Shown piece after piece: positions 1 to 11,007 of a stretch of 64,000 nt of DNA. How positions within the stretch are numbered: the stretch's first letter is position 1; every line of letters starts with the position of its first letter. The notes under the pieces are model-generated. The model worked only from the letters and a program-made list of their open reading frames with translations, searched no databases and was not told the origin of the DNA. Position numbers and translations under genes: made by a program. Origin of the DNA: Rhodococcus sp. 1163 (GTDB lineage Bacteria > Actinomycetota > Actinomycetes > Mycobacteriales > Mycobacteriaceae); assembly GCF_002091985.1 (NCBI RefSeq), contig NZ_MKKX01000020.1:186001-250000 (forward strand). Reading direction: 5' to 3'.

Positions 1-732
1 CCGACGGACCGTACGGAGCGAGGTGATCGGCATGATCTCGGGAATGATGGGCTTGCACGCCTGCTCGGGGTCGAACGCCGCAACGCGATCGCGCAGCCGC
101 AGATAGTCTTCGACGTCGAAGAACATCTGCGTTATCGAGTATTCGGCCCCGGCGCGAAGTTTGTTCACCAGGACAAGGGTGTCCTGTTCGAGATCGACTG
201 CCCGGTAGTGCCCCTCGGGGAACGACGCGACGCCGACGTGAAAATCCCCGAGCTCTCGAACGAGGGTGACGAGCTCCTCTGCATATTCGACACCCTGGGG
301 GTGCTTTGTCCAATCGCCGAGCGGATCACCCGGGGGATCGCCGCGCAGCACCAGAATGTTGGAGATCCCACGGTCTGCGTAAGCGCCGACCATCGATCGA
401 AGTTCGTCGATACTGTGAGACACCGCGGTCAGGTGCGCCACCGGCAGCAGCGTCGTGTTTTCGGAGATCTCTCCCGTTACTCGGACGGTACGGTCTCGGG
501 TCGAACCGCCTGCGCCGTAGGTCATGGACACGAATGCCGGCTGCATCTGCTCGAATTCGCGGACAGCACGCCACAGCCTCGCTTCCGCGGCCTCGTCCCG
601 CGGTGGAGAAAACTCGACCGAAAATGGAATCTTCGACTCCGTCGATGCCCGTAGACGATCGACTATCGATGGGGTTCGGGTGACCCACCCCTCACTCGAC
701 CGCCCCCTGACGGCATCTGATGTCACGGGCAC
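1..732 (-). CDS. metF: Methylenetetrahydrofolate reductase family protein (3' end beyond window)
   Basis: The reading frame is open on the minus strand from about 732 to the window edge, so the C-terminal part lies outside. The translation shows family blocks: PFSVEFSPP near residue 40, VSMTYGAGGSTRDRT near 70, a LVLRGDPPGDP segment near 130, and YSITQMFFDVEDY near 210. These are the TIM-barrel strands that bind FAD and methylenetetrahydrofolate in MetF, which reduces 5,10-methylene-THF to 5-methyl-THF for methionine synthesis. Two GTG codons, ending at 732 and 726, could start it, and neither has a clear ribosome site. It is divergent from the prenyl synthase gene. The position matches Rv2172c of M. 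tuberculosis, which is only MetF-like. The family is certain. Whether it is the main methionine-pathway enzyme is not shown. Confidence 0.88.
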   Translation of the reverse strand, partial: MPVTSDAVRGRSSEGWVTRTPSIVDRLRASTESKIPFSVEFSPPRDEAAEARLWRAVREFEQMQPAFVSMTYGAGGSTRDRTVRVTGEISENTTLLPVAHLTAVSHSIDELRSMVGAYADRGISNILVLRGDPPGDPLGDWTKHPQGVEYAEELVTLVRELGDFHVGVASFPEGHYRAVDLEQDTLVLVNKLRAGAEYSITQMFFDVEDYLRLRDRVAAFDPEQACKPIIPEIMPITSLRTVRR

Positions 733-848
733 ATCATAGTTTCGTCGGAAACTTCGGTGACAGGAGGCTCACGATAGAGGGATCGATCAGCGGTGACGGC
801 TAGTGTGAAAGTGATACATCCCCACCCCGCACTCGACTGGAGGATCCC

Positions 849-1988
849 CTGTCCAGAGACTCGACTCTTCCCGCGCCCCGTCGAACGAGTGACCCCGACC
901 CAGCCCTACGAGAAGCGATCACCGCGCCGGTTGCACTCGTCGAGTCCGCGTTGGCCGAGTTCTTCCATTCCCGACGCGACCAGGTGGCCCGGGTCGGCGG
1001 CGGTTACCGTTCTGCCGTCGCAGACCTCGAAGCCTTCGTATTGCGTGGTGGAAAGCGAATCCGGCCCTCGTTCGGCTGGATGGCCTGGCTCGGAGCAGGC
1101 GGCGATCACCGCAGCCCGCAGGCCGCGTCTGTGCTCCGCGCCTGCGCATCTCTGGAATTGATACAAGCGTGCGCGCTCATTCACGACGACATCATCGACG
1201 CTTCGCTCACCCGCCGCGGCTTTCCCACAGTGCACGTCGGTTTCACCGAGAGGCATCGTGCGGCGGGCTGGTCCGGCTCCTCCGAGCGCTTCGGTGAATC
1301 TGCCGCGATCCTGCTGGGCGATCTGGCCTTGTGCTGGGCCGACGACATGCTTCGAGAATCCGGAATCGGACACGACGCGATGGGGCGAGTGTCTCCGGTG
1401 TGGTCGGCTATGCGCACCGAAGTGCTCGGCGGTCAGTTGCTCGACATCGAAGCCGAAGCCGGTCTCGATGAATCCGTAGAGGCAGCGATGCAAGTCAATC
1501 GCTACAAAACCGCGGCTTATACCGTCGAACGCCCGCTCCAGCTGGGTGCCGTGTTGGCCGGGGCACCGGAGAGCCTCGTCGACGCATATCGATCCTTCGG
1601 CACCGACATCGGCCTCGCCTTCCAGCTTCGTGACGACCTCCTCGGCGTCTTCGGCGATCCTGCAGTCACCGGCAAGCCATCCGGCGACGACATCCGAGAA
1701 GGCAAACGCACAGTCCTGATGGCAGTGGCCTTACAGCTCGCCGACCGAGACAGGCCGGAGGCGGGATCACTGCTCAGGTCGAGCCTCGGAGTCGTGGATC
1801 TGCCCGAGGACACTATCGAGAACATCCGTACGGTGCTGATCGAACTGGGAGCAGTCGCGGATGTCGAACGCCGAATATCGGAACTGACGAACCGCGCACT
1901 CGACACGCTGAAGACGAGTGCGGTCGAACCGCACGCCGCCGCGCAATTACGCGCAATGTCCATAGCCGCCACGCAGCGCACCTACTAG
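849..1988 (+). CDS. crtE: Polyprenyl (geranylgeranyl) diphosphate synthase
   Basis: This trans-isoprenyl diphosphate synthase condenses IPP onto allylic diphosphates. The first Asp-rich motif is HDDIID, followed by ASLTRRG. The second is LRDDLLGVFGD, followed by GKPSGDD. The residues at -5 and -4 from the first motif are Cys and Ala, which are small. In this family that allows growth past farnesyl to GGPP, fitting the phytoene genes downstream. Start choice: the first usual start codon is TTG at 951, but the frame stays open upstream. A GGAGG ribosome site (839-843) lies 5 bases before an in-frame CTG at 849. That start restores an N-terminus of the family's usual length. The ortholog by position is M. 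tuberculosis idsA2. It is first in an apparent operon with crtI, mptA and crtB, with only 14 bases to crtI. Confidence 0.9.
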   Translation: MSRDSTLPAPRRTSDPDPALREAITAPVALVESALAEFFHSRRDQVARVGGGYRSAVADLEAFVLRGGKRIRPSFGWMAWLGAGGDHRSPQAASVLRACASLELIQACALIHDDIIDASLTRRGFPTVHVGFTERHRAAGWSGSSERFGESAAILLGDLALCWADDMLRESGIGHDAMGRVSPVWSAMRTEVLGGQLLDIEAEAGLDESVEAAMQVNRYKTAAYTVERPLQLGAVLAGAPESLVDAYRSFGTDIGLAFQLRDDLLGVFGDPAVTGKPSGDDIREGKRTVLMAVALQLADRDRPEAGSLLRSSLGVVDLPEDTIENIRTVLIELGAVADVERRISELTNRALDTLKTSAVEPHAAAQLRAMSIAATQRTY

Positions 1989-2002
1989 ATCGGTAGAGAA
2001 CA

Positions 2003-3658
2003 TTGTCTCAGCAGCCACGCAACCGAAATCGCCTCCGGACCGTACCGGGCCCAGTCGAGACCGTCGTGGTGGTCGGCGCGGGACTTGCGGGGTTGTCTGC
2101 TGCTCTGCATCTCGCCGGCGCAGGCAAAAAGGTGATCGTCTTGGAACGCGAAGATTCGGTCGGGGGCCGAGTGGGGACCTATACGGTCCGCGACACCGAC
2201 GGGAGTCGTCTCTACGACATCGACAATGGTGCGAGTGTCCTGACGATGCCCAACCTCATCGAGAACGCGTTGGCGGCAGTCGGTGAGTCCTTCGAATCGA
2301 CAACGCCTGCGATACAGCTGAGCGCGCTGTCTCCGAGCTACCACTCCCGCTACGCCGATGGCACCGCTATCGACGTGTTTGCCGATCCGAGCGCGATGGC
2401 GGCAGAGGTCGAGCGCACGTGCGGATCGACGGAAGCGGCAGGCTATCTCCGACTACGACAGTGGCTCGCCTCCATCTTCGAGGCCGAGTTCGACCGGTTC
2501 ATCGACTCCAACTTCGATTCGCCGCTCGATCTGGTGTCCTCGAGAGCGGCACTCCGAGACACGGCCACCCTCACCAGACTCGGTGGCTTCGGTCGACTCG
2601 GACCCCGCGTCGAATCGTTCCTGAAAGACGAGCGACTTCGACGGGTGTTCACTTTCCAGGCACTCTATGCAGGAATGGCTCCGGCGAAGGCTCTGGCTGT
2701 CTACGGCGCAATTGCACATATGGATACCTCGCTCGGCGTCTACTTCCCGGTCGGCGGGATGTCCACGATCGCCGCGTCGATGGCCGATGCACTTTCCCGG
2801 AACGGCGGTTCGGTTCGCACCGGCGCAGAAGTATCGGCTCTGATAGTCGCCGGTGGTCGAGTCACCGGCGTCGAGACTGCGGACGGCGAAACCTACGAGT
2901 GCGACGCCGTGGTTCTGACACCGGATCTACCTGTAGTGGACGCACTGCTGGATCGAGCAGGAGTTACCTCCAAGGGAAGATCACGCGGCTACGGTGTCGT
3001 GTCACCCTCGGCGGTCGTCTTCCACGGCACCGTCCCGATCTCGTCCACCGAATCGTGGCCGAGTAGGTCACATCACACGATCGATTTCGGAGCCCAGTGG
3101 GCGAGCACGTTCCAACGAATCACCGCGCGCAGTGGACGCGGAAAGCTGATGGAGGATCCGTCCCTGCTCATCACCCGTCCGGGGGTCAGCGACCCATCAC
3201 TACAGATGGTCCGTGACGGTGTGCAGTGCGAACCGGTGTCGATACTGGCGCCGTGCCCGAACCTCGACGGTGCGCCGTTGGACTGGGCCCCGTTGGCTAT
3301 GCCGTATGTGCGCGAATTGCAGAGCGAACTGGAACGACGTGGCTACCGGGGTCTCACCGCAGATATGACGATCGACCATGTCGACACTCCGCAGACGTGG
3401 GCCGATAAAGGAATGCTGCACGGCAGTCCGTTCTCCTCGGCACACGTGTTCAGGCAGACGGGCCCGTTCCGACGGAAGAATCTCGTGGCAGGGCTCGACA
3501 ATGTGGTGTTGGCCGGGTCGGGAACCACCCCGGGTGTCGGAGTGCCCACGGTTCTCGTTTCAGGCAAACTTGCGGCGGAACGCATCCTGGGAACCACAGC
3601 CGACGCGTCGGCTGGATCGGCCGTAGTTCGGAGCACAGCCGCCGACGCTCTAAACTGA
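2003..3658 (+). CDS. crtI: Phytoene desaturase, FAD-dependent
   Basis: This is a 551-residue CrtI-type amine oxidase-fold flavoprotein. A Rossmann dinucleotide motif, [17 protein letters not shown], lies at about residues 22-38, followed by the acidic end VIVLERED and the GGRVGTYTV segment. The C-terminal FAD-contact block, [20 protein letters not shown], is near residue 510 and is typical of carotenoid desaturases. The enzyme would desaturate phytoene to lycopene-type products at the membrane. The likely start is TTG at 2003, 14 bases after the prenyl synthase stop. A weak purine run precedes it. It is co-directional with crtE and crtB but separated from crtB by mptA. Product chain length and number of desaturations cannot be read from sequence. 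Confidence 0.88.
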   Translation: MSQQPRNRNRLRTVPGPVETVVVVGAGLAGLSAALHLAGAGKKVIVLEREDSVGGRVGTYTVRDTDGSRLYDIDNGASVLTMPNLIENALAAVGESFESTTPAIQLSALSPSYHSRYADGTAIDVFADPSAMAAEVERTCGSTEAAGYLRLRQWLASIFEAEFDRFIDSNFDSPLDLVSSRAALRDTATLTRLGGFGRLGPRVESFLKDERLRRVFTFQALYAGMAPAKALAVYGAIAHMDTSLGVYFPVGGMSTIAASMADALSRNGGSVRTGAEVSALIVAGGRVTGVETADGETYECDAVVLTPDLPVVDALLDRAGVTSKGRSRGYGVVSPSAVVFHGTVPISSTESWPSRSHHTIDFGAQWASTFQRITARSGRGKLMEDPSLLITRPGVSDPSLQMVRDGVQCEPVSILAPCPNLDGAPLDWAPLAMPYVRELQSELERRGYRGLTADMTIDHVDTPQTWADKGMLHGSPFSSAHVFRQTGPFRRKNLVAGLDNVVLAGSGTTPGVGVPTVLVSGKLAAERILGTTADASAGSAVVRSTAADALN

Positions 3659-3723
3659 CTCCGGTCCAGCGCGGATTCAGCGTTCGCACCCGCCATACCA
3701 GCAATTTCGTCCCCGAGAGGAGC

Positions 3724-5406
3724 GTGACCCGACTTATGTCTTCGGTCTCGTCGAGTTCCACCGCCTCGGGTACCGCGGGAGAAGATCCCGCAGCAACTGA
3801 GCAATCTTCAGCCGACACGGTCCGTGTCGGCACCGGACTGCATACTTCTCGCCTTCGGACGGTGATGCTGTTCCTGCGGAGTCCAGAAGGACACTCGGCT
3901 CTCCTCGGGTTGGTCGGTTCCGTGCTCATCACGTTCGGTGGATTCGGTGCAGGCAGCGTGCGAAGACGCGATCCACTGCTCGAGTCGATGCATCTGTCTT
4001 GGCTTCGATTCGGCCACGGCCTCGTCCTGTCGAGCATCATCGTCTGGATCGGCGTCCTGCTGATGATCATCGCGTGGGTCCGTCTGGGACGTGCCACACT
4101 CGGCGGTCGCACCACCTTGGGCGAGCTCCGCTGGATCGTCCCCGCCTGGACAGCCCCTCTTCTTTTCGCAGTCCCGATGTTCAGCCGAGACGCATTTTCC
4201 TACCTCGCGCAAGGCGCCCTTCTGCGTGACGGATTCGACCCCTATGGCGTTGGGCCCGTAGCCAACCCAGGCATTCTCCTGGACAACGTCAGTAACGTCT
4301 GGACCACGACGACCGCTCCTTATGGGCCGCTGTTTCTCCTCCTCGGTCAGGCGATCACCAGCATCACCGGTGACAACGTCATTGCCGGCACGATGCTGCT
4401 CCGCATCACGATGCTCCCTGGTCTGGCATTGATGGTGTGGGCTGTCCCGCGACTCGCCCGGCACCTCGGCGGCTCGGCACCGCTGGCTCTGTGGTTGGCG
4501 GTACTCAATCCTCTCGTTCTGGTCCACTTGATCGGTGGTGTCCACAACGAGCTGCTGATGGTCGGCTTGATGACCGCCGGCATCGTGCTGGTTCTCGAGC
4601 GGCATCACGTCGGTGGTGTTGCACTTGTCGCCTTGGCCGTTGCCATCAAGGCCACGGCAGGTCTTGCATTGCCGTTCATGGTGTGGATCTGGATGATTCA
4701 CGAGCGCGAGCGGGCGATCCAGGAGAATCGGACACCGCTGTCACCGATCGCTGCATTCGCAAAGACTGCAGGCATCGGTGCCGGTGTCTTTGCAGCAGTC
4801 TTCGTCATCACCTCCGCCATCGCCGGCGTTGGAATAGGTTGGCTCACCGCACTGTCCGGTTCCGCGAAGATCATCAATTGGCTGTCGCTGCCTACGATTC
4901 TGGCTCATCTCACCACGGTCAGCACGTCATGGTTCCTCGATGTTCGCCTCGGGCCTGTACTCGACGTGACTCGCATGCTGTGCGCCATCGCCCTTGCTGT
5001 CATCATCGTCGGTACCTGGTGGCTGTACCGCAAGACCGAGCGTGACGCCGTCAAAGGAATCGTCATCGCGCTGGTTGCGATCGTTGTGCTCTCCCCTGCC
5101 GCACTGCCCTGGTATTACTCGTGGCCGCTGGCGCTTGCAGCTGGTTTCGCACTGTCGACACGAACCCTGATGATCCTTGTCGGTCTATCGACGTGGCTGA
5201 TGCTCGTCTTCAGGCCCGACGGATCGATCGGCCTCTACACGTTCGCTCACGTCGTGCTCGCAACGTTCGCAGCCGTCGTGGCAGGGCTTTCACTCACCCG
5301 AGTCGACCCCCTGCGGCTGCGTGCCGGACACACCGACCACACACCCACGATCGAATCGGACACTCCAGCCGAGAACACCGAAGTGAGCAAAGCGGACCAT
5401 GGGTGA
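3724..5406 (+). CDS. mptA: Alpha-(1->6)-mannopyranosyltransferase, polyprenol-phosphomannose dependent
   Basis: This is a large multi-pass membrane protein of 560 residues, with a Ser/Thr-rich cytosolic N-terminus (about 50 residues), roughly a dozen hydrophobic segments and a hydrophilic tail. A GT-C style motif, FSRDAFSYLAQG, near residue 155 carries the acidic residue in the first outer loop, and YGVGPVANPG follows. Length, topology and position between an idsA2-like gene and a pknL region match Rv2174 (MptA), which extends the alpha-1,6-mannan core of lipomannan and lipoarabinomannan from decaprenyl-phosphomannose. GTG at 3724 is used, although an ATG at 3736 has better spacing from the GAGAGGAG site. 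Its 3' end overlaps the crtB start by 8 bases, which implies translational coupling to a carotenoid gene. That arrangement is not present in M. tuberculosis. Confidence 0.87.
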   Translation: MTRLMSSVSSSSTASGTAGEDPAATEQSSADTVRVGTGLHTSRLRTVMLFLRSPEGHSALLGLVGSVLITFGGFGAGSVRRRDPLLESMHLSWLRFGHGLVLSSIIVWIGVLLMIIAWVRLGRATLGGRTTLGELRWIVPAWTAPLLFAVPMFSRDAFSYLAQGALLRDGFDPYGVGPVANPGILLDNVSNVWTTTTAPYGPLFLLLGQAITSITGDNVIAGTMLLRITMLPGLALMVWAVPRLARHLGGSAPLALWLAVLNPLVLVHLIGGVHNELLMVGLMTAGIVLVLERHHVGGVALVALAVAIKATAGLALPFMVWIWMIHERERAIQENRTPLSPIAAFAKTAGIGAGVFAAVFVITSAIAGVGIGWLTALSGSAKIINWLSLPTILAHLTTVSTSWFLDVRLGPVLDVTRMLCAIALAVIIVGTWWLYRKTERDAVKGIVIALVAIVVLSPAALPWYYSWPLALAAGFALSTRTLMILVGLSTWLMLVFRPDGSIGLYTFAHVVLATFAAVVAGLSLTRVDPLRLRAGHTDHTPTIESDTPAENTEVSKADHG

Positions 5407-6433
5407 ACTAGACGCTATCGACCCGGCCCTGCACGACGCATATCGCCTGTGCCGTGACCTGAACGCGCAGCACGGAAAGACGTATTTCCTCGCAACGCGC
5501 CTGCTTCCCAGCGACAAGCGGGCAGGAGTGCACGCGCTGTACGGCTTTGCTCGAATGGTCGACGATATCGTCGATGTGGACGTGAACTCGGCCGATGTCG
5601 AGCTCGAGGCGTCCACCGCTGCTCCGATCGGGACCACGGTGTCACAATCCGATCGCGATGCCGCCGCCAAACTCGACGTCCTCGAACAGCGGGTCCGCAA
5701 CGCTCTCGGCGGCGCCGTCTTGGGATCGAGCCGATCGGACAGAGTGCTACAAGCGTTGGCGGACACCACAGCTCGATATTCCATCCCGCACGAGTACTAT
5801 TTTGCGTTTCTCCACTCCATGCGCATGGACATCCCAGGCACACCGATGTTCAAGTCCCGCTACCGGACGATGGCCGAGCTGAACGAATACATGTACGGCT
5901 CCGCCGCAGTCATCGGTCTGGAGATGCTTCCGATCCTCGGCACCTCGACGAACATCGCCGACGCAGTAGGCCCTGCCGCAGCTCTCGGGGAAGCTTTCCA
6001 GCTGACGAACTTCATTCGCGACATGGGCGAGGATCTCGACCGCGACCGGATCTACCTTCCGACAGACGAACTGGAAGCATTCGGCGTCGACGAGGAGCTA
6101 CTGCGAGCGTGTCGGCAATCAGGGCGAACCGACGCCCGAATAGATCGAGCGTTGGCCCACCTGATCGCGCACACCCGGGCGGTCTACCGGGACGCAGAAC
6201 CCGGAATCGACATGTTGGCACCCTCCGTCCAGCCAGGAATGCGCACGGCCTTGCTGCTGTACGGAGGGATCCTTCGTGAAGTCGAAGACGGCGGCTACCG
6301 GGTGCTCATCGAACGCGCCCGGGTTCCGCAATGGCGTCGAGTATCGGTTGCGGCGCCGAGATTGGCCGCCACCGGATGGACCATGGTTCGCGAAAGGGCA
6401 CGGCTCAGAAGGCCATCGCTTGAGCGCGCCTGA
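5399..6433 (+). CDS. crtB: Phytoene synthase (squalene/phytoene synthase family)
   Basis: The enzyme joins two GGPP molecules head to head to make phytoene. The 344-residue protein has the two Asp-rich motifs of the family: YGFARMVDDIVDVD near residue 46 and the second site LTNFIRDMGEDLDRDRIYLP near residue 201. The signature tyrosine region YFLATRLLP is near residue 28. The start ATG lies inside the last codons of mptA (8-base overlap), so expression is probably coupled to it. Together with crtE and crtI it completes the path from GGPP to a desaturated C40 carotenoid. No lycopene cyclase or ketolase is in the window. The last 29 bases overlap the 3' end of the convergent regulator gene at 6405-6776. 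Confidence 0.9.
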   Translation: MGELDAIDPALHDAYRLCRDLNAQHGKTYFLATRLLPSDKRAGVHALYGFARMVDDIVDVDVNSADVELEASTAAPIGTTVSQSDRDAAAKLDVLEQRVRNALGGAVLGSSRSDRVLQALADTTARYSIPHEYYFAFLHSMRMDIPGTPMFKSRYRTMAELNEYMYGSAAVIGLEMLPILGTSTNIADAVGPAAALGEAFQLTNFIRDMGEDLDRDRIYLPTDELEAFGVDEELLRACRQSGRTDARIDRALAHLIAHTRAVYRDAEPGIDMLAPSVQPGMRTALLLYGGILREVEDGGYRVLIERARVPQWRRVSVAAPRLAATGWTMVRERARLRRPSLERA

Positions 6434-6776
6434 TGACCTCTCGCATCAAATCCCCGTGCAGTGCTTCGGCGGGAGTTCCGGGAAGACTCGGGTCCTCCTC
6501 GAACAGCCACTTCAAAATTTCCTCGTCCTGATACCCGCCGTCGTGCAATACCGCCAGGAGCCCGGGCAGACCTTTGACGATCTGACCGCCACGGGCGTCG
6601 AGAAACACTTCGGGGACACCGGGAACCCTGTTCCGCTTGACTGCGAGGAGCTGGCGGTCGCGGAGCATCTGCTCGACTCTGGCCTTCGGCACTTCGAGAA
6701 CCTTGCTGACATCCGCCAGCTGCAGCAGGGAGACGGACGGGTCGAGGACATCGTCGGAATAAGGGATTGTGCTCAC
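6405..6776 (-). CDS. Rv2175c-like winged-helix DNA-binding protein, probable PknL substrate
   Basis: This is a small protein of about 123 residues with an N-terminal SLLQLADVSKVLEVPKARVEQML segment that reads as a helix-turn-helix. The ending LPGLLAVLHDGGYQDEEILKWLF and REVIRRAQAMAF closely resembles M. tuberculosis Rv2175c. Rv2175c binds DNA and is phosphorylated by PknL on a threonine near its N-terminus, which reduces binding. GTG at 6776 is chosen because the conserved DDVLDP block starts soon after. A GTG at 6818 would add 14 residues. It is divergent from pknL, with a 167-base shared promoter region containing the palindrome TAACGTTA. The C-terminal codons overlap crtB on the other strand. 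The function in this organism is inferred from family and neighbour. Confidence 0.83.
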   Translation of the reverse strand: MSTIPYSDDVLDPSVSLLQLADVSKVLEVPKARVEQMLRDRQLLAVKRNRVPGVPEVFLDARGGQIVKGLPGLLAVLHDGGYQDEEILKWLFEEDPSLPGTPAEALHGDLMREVIRRAQAMAF

Positions 6777-6943
6777 TCCGGTAACGTTAACGGGTTCGAG
6801 CTCGTATACGAAAAGCACTGCTGCGGGACTGGCGCCCGCAGAGAATCCCGCTAGGCGACACGTCGTGCGGCGAGACAGTGTCGATATCTACGCTGTTTAT
6901 CATCGATTCCGTCTTGAAGAAAAGTGAAATGAGGTGCTCCACG

Positions 6944-8938
6944 GTGATGACCGGAGGGTCCGTGTCGGTAGGTTCGTTGCTGGACCGGCGCTACCGAATC
7001 GACGCACCGATCGCCCGCGGTGGCATGTCGACGGTGTACCGAGCGCTCGATACACGCTTGGATCGGCCGGTGGCGGTGAAGATAATGGATCCCGCGTTCG
7101 CCGCGGATCCTCAGTTCGTCGCACGCTTCGAGTTCGAGGCACGAGCGGTTGCCAGGCTGACCAATCCAGGCCTCGTCGCCGTCTACGACCACGGACGCGA
7201 CGGCGAGTTCGCATTTCTCGTCATGGAGTTGGTCGAAGGTGGAACGCTGCGCGAATTGCTCCGTGAACGCGGCCCGATGCCCCCGCATGCCGCGGCTGCC
7301 GTCGTACGGCCGGTGCTCGAGGCGCTCGGAACAGCGCATCGCGCCGGACTCGTCCACCGCGACGTCAAGCCCGAGAACATCCTCATCTCGGACTCCGGTG
7401 ACGTCAAGATCGCCGACTTCGGGCTCGTTCGAGCCGTCGCAGCGTCGAACACGACGTCCAGCAGTGTCATTCTCGGCACTGCGGCCTACTTGTCCCCCGA
7501 GCAGGTGACCACCGGTTCGGCCAATGCCGGCAGCGACGTCTTCGGTGTCGGGGTGGTGCTATTCGAGCTACTGACCGGCCGAACGCCTTTCACTGGAGAC
7601 ACCTCGCTCTCCATCGCCTACCAACGCATCGACAACGACGTCCCCCGCCCCAGCGAGATCATCGCCGGAGTACCCGAAGAATTCGACGATCTGGTCCGCC
7701 ACGCCACGGTCCGCGATCCGGCGGGCCGATTCCAGAACGCCGACGAGATGGCCCGCGCGTTGGCCGGCGTCTGCGCACGGCTCGAACTGCCTTCGTATCG
7801 GGTTCCGGCACCCAGGCGCTCTGCCGAACACAGCAGCGCAGCCGCGATGGGCGCTCCGACCACATTCGCCGGCGCGCGTCACGAGCCGCAGGCCCCTGCC
7901 ACGGAGGTAGTAGCCCTCCCGCTGGCCGACGGTGTCCACCACACCCGCGTCCAGACGGCCCCGACGTCGAGGCCGGAGTACGACTACGAAGACACCCCGC
8001 AGCCCGCCGCGGTAGGCCGTCGCCACTACCAGTTTCCGGATTTCGACGCGGATAGGCACCGGTCACGAAGAACGATCGTCATCTGGCTCACCATCGTGGC
8101 GTTGCTGGCGGTGCTGGTCGGGTTCGGCGGTTGGTGGATGGGTTCCGGACGGTACACCTCGGTACCCGTCGTGGAGGGATTGGACATCGCGGCCGCCGCG
8201 AACACGCTCGAATCCGCGGGATTGACGAGCACCACTCGCAGCACGTATTCCGACAGTGCGCCGCTCGACACCCTCATCGGAACAGATCCAGGCTCCGGCT
8301 CACGCGTCACCAAGGGGGAGGAAGTTTTCCTGCTCGTCTCCCTCGGCGCGCCGACCGTTCCCGACGTCGCTCCGAACACCGCCGTCGGCGATATCGAGCG
8401 CCAGCTCCGCGATCGCACCTTCGTGCCTGTCGACGGAGGCGAAACGTTCAGCACCACCGCGCCGGTCGGTGCCGTCGCGGCGCTCGATCCCTCGCCCGGC
8501 ACCGTCCTGTCGGTCGGTGACACCGTCAAGGTATTGCGATCGAAAGGCGCTCCCCCAGTGACGATTCCGGACGTCGCCGGCAAGTCTGCGGAGGAGGCAA
8601 CTGCCGAGCTGGCCACCGTCGGTATATCCGTCTCGGCGACCCAGTTGGCCTTCGACAAGTCGACCGACGGCGGGAAGGTAATTGCCACCGACCCGGCGAT
8701 CGGGGGAACCGTCAACGCCGGCAGCACGGTGATCCTGAAGGTATCCAATGCGATCACCGTGCCGTCGCTACTCGGACGCTCGGTGGGATCTGCTCGGGGC
8801 ACGCTCGAACGGCTCGAACTCGGCGTCCAGGTTCGGCAAGTAGTCGACACCGACGGGTCGCTGGTCATCACCCAGAACCCGAGCCCAGGGTCCAGAGTGG
8901 CCCCGGGCTCGTCGGTGTCCGTCGTCTCCCTCCCCTGA
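6944..8938 (+). CDS. pknL: Membrane Ser/Thr protein kinase with four PASTA domains
   Basis: This is a Hanks-type kinase. The glycine loop IARGGMSTVYRA lies near residue 22, the ATP lysine is in VAVKIMD, the catalytic loop is HRDVKPENIL near 140, then DFGL and the activation-loop end GTAAYLSPEQV. A Pro-rich linker leads to one transmembrane helix (about residues 377-399). Four extracellular PASTA repeats follow at roughly 403-467, 468-534, 535-602 and 603-664, each with a VP(D/S)-V/L start and a (D/N)P-x-x-G core. PASTA domains bind peptidoglycan fragments. The start is GTG 6944, 9 bases after GAGG at 6930-6933. An ATG follows directly. The M. tuberculosis PknL is much shorter and lacks this full PASTA array. 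The divergent Rv2175c-like gene supports the pknL name. Confidence 0.9.
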   Translation: MMTGGSVSVGSLLDRRYRIDAPIARGGMSTVYRALDTRLDRPVAVKIMDPAFAADPQFVARFEFEARAVARLTNPGLVAVYDHGRDGEFAFLVMELVEGGTLRELLRERGPMPPHAAAAVVRPVLEALGTAHRAGLVHRDVKPENILISDSGDVKIADFGLVRAVAASNTTSSSVILGTAAYLSPEQVTTGSANAGSDVFGVGVVLFELLTGRTPFTGDTSLSIAYQRIDNDVPRPSEIIAGVPEEFDDLVRHATVRDPAGRFQNADEMARALAGVCARLELPSYRVPAPRRSAEHSSAAAMGAPTTFAGARHEPQAPATEVVALPLADGVHHTRVQTAPTSRPEYDYEDTPQPAAVGRRHYQFPDFDADRHRSRRTIVIWLTIVALLAVLVGFGGWWMGSGRYTSVPVVEGLDIAAAANTLESAGLTSTTRSTYSDSAPLDTLIGTDPGSGSRVTKGEEVFLLVSLGAPTVPDVAPNTAVGDIERQLRDRTFVPVDGGETFSTTAPVGAVAALDPSPGTVLSVGDTVKVLRSKGAPPVTIPDVAGKSAEEATAELATVGISVSATQLAFDKSTDGGKVIATDPAIGGTVNAGSTVILKVSNAITVPSLLGRSVGSARGTLERLELGVQVRQVVDTDGSLVITQNPSPGSRVAPGSSVSVVSLP

Positions 8939-8989
8939 CCACACCGCGAGCTGATCACACAGTGATCATGGAGACGCTCGAGCGAGGGC

Positions 8990-10943
<1,954 letters not shown>

Positions 10944-11007
10944 GCAGGACACACTAGCCCCGGCGGTTGCGCCGACAAAGATCGCCCGCCATCAGAAGGA
11001 ACTCCCG

